Of a DNA stretch of 64,000 bases, positions 59,853-64,000 are shown piece by piece. How positions within the stretch are numbered: position 1 is the stretch's first letter; each line of letters starts with the position of its first letter. Both the position numbers and the translations under genes were made by a program. The stretch comes from Antitrichia curtipendula. Taxonomy: Eukaryota > Streptophyta > Bryopsida > Hypnales > Leucodontaceae. The notes below the pieces were generated by a model. It saw only the letters and a program-made list of their open reading frames with translations, made no database searches and was not told the origin of the DNA. The stretch covers positions 11,966,001 through 12,030,000 of the forward strand of contig OX579642.1 in the NCBI GenBank assembly GCA_951230915.1, given 5' to 3'.

Positions 59853-60289
59853 GAAGCAATTGGCTAAGGATAAATTGCACAAACTTATTTTGCATTGTAA
59901 AATGAATGCCATGCAAAACAACAACTTTGCAATTGCTCAATGCTATGATTTATAATATGGAATGGATTGCTTAAAGAATAAAACAATCATTGAAAGCTCA
60001 ATAGTTTTATCCCTAAAGGATCTTGATATGTTTCAAGCGGAAGTTGTCAATAGTTGTCTTTATCAAGGCACTGAGCCAAATCTAAAAGAATGCTTATATC
60101 TTGAATTTCAACCATACAAAATTGCACAAGACAATAATAAAAAAGCAAAGGAAGGAAATTTCAGAAACTTTGACCATGTACATTACAAGATTATATTGGT
60201 CAAAGTTATAAAAAAAAATTCTGAACCTAATTCACTCTTCTTGCAATGGGAGTTTTACATTGCCTAGTTGTTTTTTCTTTACCATTGCA
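59853..60289. other. AT-rich spacer, nothing recognised
   Basis: The 101-residue frame at 59962-60267 has no recognisable motif and was not called as a gene. Confidence 0.35.
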
Positions 60290-60480
60290 TATTGTATGTG
60301 AAGGTGTGATTTAGCTCTAAAGTGCTAGAATTGAATTTCCATGTCAAATTCTCATTAGTCCATGTCACCTCATACCATTCAAAAGATGACATGCACATGG
60401 CCCTTTTTTAATTTATTACAAAAATGACTTAATTTATGCCAAATCTAACCTTCACGTAATGTACATCAAGTTTATCACTT
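60290..60480 (+). repeat. Short interspersed repeat, copy 2 (partner 39470-39660)
   Basis: Matches the partner in order and orientation; see that entry for the blocks. Confidence 0.5.
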
Positions 60481-61759
60481 GTGTGCTAGGTTTCACAAGA
60501 AAAAGAGGGGCTTAGGACTTACTATCCCAAGTTGCTTCCCTTAACTATTATTTTATGAGCATCATAACTTTTGGCTAGGACACCCAATCAACAACAACTA
60601 AAAAAGTCTCACAAAGCTTTCCCACTAGTTGAAAGGTGATCTTTGGGTGCCAATGAATACTAGTGCTAGGGCGGGGTACCCTAGGCCTACATTTTGACAC
60701 CATGCTTTGGCACTATTCAATGGTGCCCAAAGACCACCATTTTACTAGTGGCGGTATCATACAAGTCTGCATCTCGTGTCAATATTTCAAAAACATCCAT
60801 TTCAAAGTCACTTTGGGAATCAACCCAAATTGTCCTTTGACTGGTTGAGACATGCTTTTTGATGCATCTGCTAATGAAATTATTGCCCACAGATAAACTG
60901 GAATGAAAAATCCCCTATGAGACATTGTGGAAGTGTAAATGTTAATGTCAATCATTGTTGTTGTAACAAAGTGGACATAATTTAATTTTAGTAAGCATTG
61001 GCATGGCCAATGTCGTTGCCATACCCAGAAATCCCGGCTTCTCATGGTGGTTGATTTATCCGAGGATGAAGTTCGTTCGGTGACACGGCAGCAGTTGATG
61101 ACGTCAGTTGCCCCTCATCCGAATCTGGGATGAATTCCGTCGCCCAATGAGTGAGACCGAATTAGCGGGCGTCAGTTGGTACGGTGGCTGAAGAGCTGGG
61201 ATGCAAGAAATTTCCAGCACTGGCTGTAGTGAGAACGAGCTTGCCGCAATACCGTACGAAGAACCCGAAACTTACTACCTTACTAGTAAATACGAGGACC
61301 CGGAACCAGTTACGAAGAGTGAGAACACGAAAGAGAGACCAGCTAGCAGCGCGTCTGGCGTCATCAGTGCATCGCTCCGCCTTCGTCTTCCCCGTCGTCG
61401 TCGTCGTCAGGATCGTCGTCGTCGTCGCGGAGCATCGTCGAGGTGCTTTTGGTGGAGCCCCTACAGCAGCACTTCGTCCCTCTGACTTGATTGTGTGTGT
61501 CTGTGTTCGGAGAGTTTTCGGGGCTTGGGGTTGGAATAAAACTGGCAGTTTGGGGCGCAGCTTCGAAGCTCCCGAGCAGAACCCGGACGGATCTGGGTTG
61601 GGAGCGGGTGGATCCAGCAGCACGAGAGATATGAGGAAGACGGGGTTCGCGAGAATTGGAGAAGGGGAGACACCAGACAAGGAGTGCTAGCAGTGAGCGT
61701 CCAGCAACAGGGGAGAAGGTAAGGGCGGAAAACAGGGGCACTTTGCGTGGGGCGTGGAA
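60481..61759. promoter_or_regulatory. Promoter and 5' UTR region of the CID gene
   Basis: AT-rich up to about 61040, then GC-rich, as often seen around plant transcription starts. A (GTC)n-type trinucleotide run lies at about 61387-61436. GGAGAAGGTAAGG near 61710 looks like a splice donor and might mark a 5' UTR intron. Long overlapping frames on both strands here (61162-61741) are products of the GC-rich composition. Confidence 0.4.
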
Positions 61760-64000
61760 ATGGCCGTGACGGACAATGCTGGGATAGGGCTGACCATGGG
61801 CATGGCGCAGCTGTCATTGGGGCGGAACTATCCGATGATTGCCATGGAGGCCAAAGAAAATGGACACGCCGATCAGCTCTACGATCCGCACCACGCCACA
61901 CCGCTCTTGGAACATGAAACCCAGGCTCAACAGCAGTACGACCAGAACCTCCAACCGCAAGCGCAGGGACAACAGCACCAATCCTACAATCATCAGCACC
62001 AGAACCAGCAGCACGGCAATCCGTCGGGTGTGGCGCAAAATCAACAGCAGGTGACCTCATCATCGGGGGTGCAGCATCCGGTGCGAGCGAACGGCTTGAA
62101 TGGGCACGTGAAGGCAGAGAGCGCGGGCGACGACGAAGAGTTGCGCAGCAATGGCAGCAACAGCAGCATGCGGGAGCTGGAGGACCTGCTCACGAAGCTG
62201 AATCCGCTGGCCAAGGAGTTCGTGCCTCCTTCGCTCACGGACGCCACCACGACGTCGTCCGGGCCGTCGTCCAAGGGGCAGACGCGCAAGGTAGGGCGTG
62301 ACCTCCCGAGTAATCGTGGATTAGGCGTGCAATTAGGGAGGGGATTAGGACGCATGCGGGGAGTGGGGGTGGGGATTAATCTTGGGCCTCTTCTGGCATG
62401 GCTCGTGTTGGGGATGTTGGTGATCTCGTTGGGAGTGGGCGTTGTCTGATCCGCGGTGTGTGTGGCCATGTGTTGGAAGAAGAATGGCTACAACCAGGGC
62501 AACAAGCGGCGAGTGAACAGTCGTACGAGTCGTGCGCAGCGCGAGGACAGCATCCGCAGGACTGTTTACGTGTCGGACATCGACCAGCAGGTACGGATCT
62601 CGCTCGCTTTGGGGTCGCTCGCCCGCTCGCGATTCGGCCGATCGCGAGGCGTTGTTGTTGTTGCTTTAGGGTGGCCACGGGTCTCCAATTGCTAGATCCA
62701 ATCCAATTGGGGTGAACATTGCGTTGGAGGGTTCAAGAAAACGCAATGCCGCCAGGGTTTGGTCACCGTACGGAGGGTGCGCGACGTGTCTGTTCGCGTG
62801 ATCTCGTTAATTAGTGTTTCTCCTTCGTTTTATTGATCGATTCCAAGATCGCTGCGAGAGGTTATTTATGGATTGGCAGGTTTGGCAGAGGAATTGAAGC
62901 TGGGGTGCATAAGAAGGGCAGTTGATTGCCGACATTGTGGAGTGTAGAGGGTGCGCATGTAGCATAGGAGCTTGGTGTCGGCACAGTGGGATAGATCTCA
63001 ATTGGGGCAAGTCCTTAGTTGGCAGGATCCTCGCCGGGTTGCTCTGAGATGATTGTATATTCGATAGTTGGCTGTGCATGAGTTGGTAGCAGGCCCGGCC
63101 TTCTGTTTCGAAGCGGGTTTGGCAGATGGAAGACACTGTAATGTATAGGAATAGTGTAGTGATTTGATTTTGTGCAAGCGACAGCGCTTGATGAGTTTGA
63201 TACAAGCAACTGCAACCCTCGTCCCGGGCCTGTCGTTCTGTTGCATTGTGGACACTGATAACATTATTGAACAGGTATTTTTGGTTGTGGTGTGCTAGGT
63301 CACGGAGGAGCAACTGGCAGCCCTGTTCATCACTTGTGGCCAGGTAAAGCACAGTCGCCTTTGGTACGGGTTCCATTTGGTTACCTTGAAATTGATAATC
63401 CTGAGAAGGCCATTCAGTTCCCGTAGCTATGATGTAATCAGCCGTTCTGGTTTTGGACGTTGTTCTTAAGAAGTGTAGGTGGAAGTGTTAGTTTTTTTAA
63501 CCCATCCTCGGAGTTCGAGGATCCGGAAAGGTGGTATTCTTGAATGAATGGGTCGGGCACACAAATTAGGTCGTAGAGGTGTAGGGGGTGTTTGTGAGGA
63601 CTGTTTGTGAGGACTGCAAATTGTAGGCTGTGTGAAGAAGGATTCCAGGTGTTGGGTTCACAGCCATGCATTTTCCAACTCGGGTTTGTGCGAGGGTCAG
63701 GTGGTGGATTGCCGTGTGTGCGGGGATCCGAACTCCGTGCTTCGATTCGCTTTCGTGGAGTTCACGGACGAAGGTATGTATTTTCTAATTTTCGTTCGCC
63801 AGGAGACAAATGTAAAACCTCAAAACTTCATTTCAGTTTCCACGACGAGTAGCTATAACTGTGTCGAGAAGCGTGTTCTTCATGGCACATGTGTTTTGAG
63901 TTCGGTGCCGTGTTGATGCCCAGACGGTGCCCGGGCCGCGTTGAGCCTGGCCGGGACGATGTTGGGATATTATCCGGTGCGAGTGCTTCCATCGAAGACG
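61760..64000 (+). CDS. PABP-interacting RNA-binding protein (CID8-13 type), 5' part
   Basis: Five exons join in phase: 61760-62290, 62480-62590, 63299-63343, 63701-63773 and 63924 onward; the gene runs off the window. Exon 1 (177 residues) has a Gln/His-rich stretch (about 52-90) and then the PAM2 motif LNPLAKEFVPPS, which binds the MLLE domain of poly(A)-binding protein. Exon 2 starts with the basic KNGYNQGNKRR segment (nuclear signal in this family) and RTVYVSDID, the RNP2 of the first RRM; exons 3-5 go on with EEQLAALF, DPNSVLRFAFVEF (RNP1) and GYYPVRVLPSKT. This is the order of Arabidopsis CID8-CID13 proteins, linked to mRNA translation and stability. A second RRM and the C-terminus are expected beyond 64000. 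The ATG at 61760 is the first in frame after a GC-rich leader. Confidence 0.9.

Noticed and set aside
61162..61741. Long open frames on both strands upstream of the CID gene
   Set aside because: They overlap each other in several frames in a GC-rich, (GTC)n-containing region, have no domain, and are explained by composition.
1..64000. CRISPR arrays, bacterial operons or phage-type systems
   Set aside because: No regularly spaced direct repeats with unique spacers were seen; splice sites and gene content are those of a plant nucleus.

Overview
The window is nuclear DNA of a land plant. The evidence is a set of intron-containing genes of plant type (a Rubisco-methyltransferase-like SET protein, a plant beta-carbonic anhydrase, a DUF1218/MWL membrane protein and a CID-type PABP-interacting RNA-binding protein), plus a polycistronic box C/D snoRNA cluster preceded by telo-box motifs. 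Introns are mostly short (about 70-870 bases) and the spaces between genes are long, AT-rich and full of old transposon debris. A non-seed plant is possible from the compact introns and the fungal-type transposase remnant, but the species cannot be fixed from sequence alone. A 200-N gap at 40855-41054 marks a scaffold join.

Layout. 589-1816: 3' end of a Plavaka-type transposase pseudogene (+). 1817-7083: repeats, including a TTAA-flanked element and a large foldback. 7084-10663: ten-exon SET-domain methyltransferase (+). 10664-17000: AT-rich spacer with small repeats. 17045-18020: telo boxes followed by four C/D snoRNA candidates (+). 18462-20346: three-exon DUF1218 protein (-). 24400-25576: broken protein kinase (+). 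28740-31450 and 46800-48510: two tracts packed with palindromic CCAANTTGG motifs. 33923-36344: seven-exon beta-carbonic anhydrase (-). 36345-61759: mostly transposon-derived sequence with several identifiable MITE families. 61760-64000: first five exons of a CID8-13-like gene (+), running off the window.

The main novelty is a family of roughly 0.84-0.97 kb non-autonomous elements (five copies) that begin TTAACCCCTAAA and end TTTAGGGGTTAA. One copy sits inside another MITE whose uninterrupted relative, elsewhere in this window, carries a single TTAA at the same place, which is direct evidence for a TTAA target-site duplication of piggyBac type. Other points of interest are the snoRNA cluster (guides recognisably complementary to 18S and 25S rRNA), a MITE carrying a 78-bp near-perfect hairpin, a 32-bp perfect hairpin inside an intron of the SET gene, and the CCAANTTGG tracts, for which I have no explanation.

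The genes are unrelated housekeeping genes and do not form a pathway. Exon boundaries were read by eye from splice motifs, reading-frame phase and family similarity; no transcript data were available.
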